From positions 62,001-126,000 of the forward strand of contig PGZO01000005.1 of assembly GCA_002841375.1 (NCBI GenBank): DNA of 64,000 bases, read 5' to 3'. The notes beneath the pieces are model-generated. The model was not told the DNA's origin. It saw only the letters and a list, made by a program, of their open reading frames with translations, and ran no database searches. This DNA comes from Firmicutes bacterium HGW-Firmicutes-7 (GTDB taxonomy: Bacteria > Bacillota > Clostridia > Lachnospirales > Vallitaleaceae). Made by a program: the position numbers and the translations under genes. Below are positions 63,976 to 64,000 of this stretch, piece after piece (position 1 is the stretch's first letter; every line of letters begins with the position of its first letter).

Positions 63976-64000
63976 AATCTAAAGAATAAGGATAAATCTA

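Overview
The window is a low-G+C, densely packed segment from an anaerobic, probably spore-forming member of the Clostridia. The Lachnospirales are the most likely order. Reasons: a SCIFF ranthipeptide pair (scfA/scfB) beside yajC and a fused secDF; the order apt-relA-dtd-(MBL)-hemZ; a redox repressor Rex; a ferredoxin-linked 2-ketoacid oxidoreductase; and a LigA whose active-site context reads SWKLDG. No rRNA, tRNA, CRISPR array, prophage or complete insertion sequence was seen. The species cannot be named from the sequence alone.

Layout. 1-4.4 kb: end of a MoxR / DUF58 / RDD / SpoIIM-like membrane operon. 4.4-7.4 kb (minus strand): three-gene acyl-CoA dehydratase activase (ASKHA) plus two DUF2229-type proteins. 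7.6-15.7 kb: HD-domain protein, hybrid sensor kinase, VorDBAC-type 2-oxoacid:ferredoxin oxidoreductase, then an XRE-cupin regulator and an acyl-CoA ligase. 15.8-18.5 kb: an ABC-F protein (minus strand) and rex, whose promoter carries an imperfect Rex operator. 18.7-29.5 kb: a secreted HExxH/SLH protein, a coiled-coil protein, acpS-nnr-alr, a MazF toxin without a recognisable antitoxin, a MATE exporter, yebC and ligA. 29.6-38 kb: a lysine/aspartate repeat protein, a second ABC-F, a HAD hydrolase, gatCAB and a large M29 aminopeptidase.

38-43.5 kb is the accessory island. It holds a 5'-truncated, frameshifted RHS/YD-repeat gene whose C-terminal tip resembles the colicin D tRNase, followed by a likely immunity gene. 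The module is bracketed by two GGGGAC-containing repeat-like elements. 43.4-50.4 kb: purKECFMND operon behind a promoter with two inverted PurBox-like sites. 50.4-64 kb: yajC, a PHP phosphoesterase (minus strand), a TIGR04086 membrane protein, a cloverleaf-like structured intergenic element, scfA-scfB, secDF, recJ, apt, relA, dtd, an MBL hydrolase and hemZ. A promoter at the right edge points to a further gene outside the window.

How the genes work together: most are housekeeping (purine synthesis, Glu-to-Gln tRNA amidation, DNA repair, stringent response, protein export). The anaerobic metabolism theme is carried by the ferredoxin oxidoreductase, the dehydratase-like iron-sulfur proteins, Rex and HemZ. 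The points most worth following are the broken RHS toxin island, the structured element before scfA, the lone MazF with a 29-codon upstream frame, and the KKD-repeat protein.
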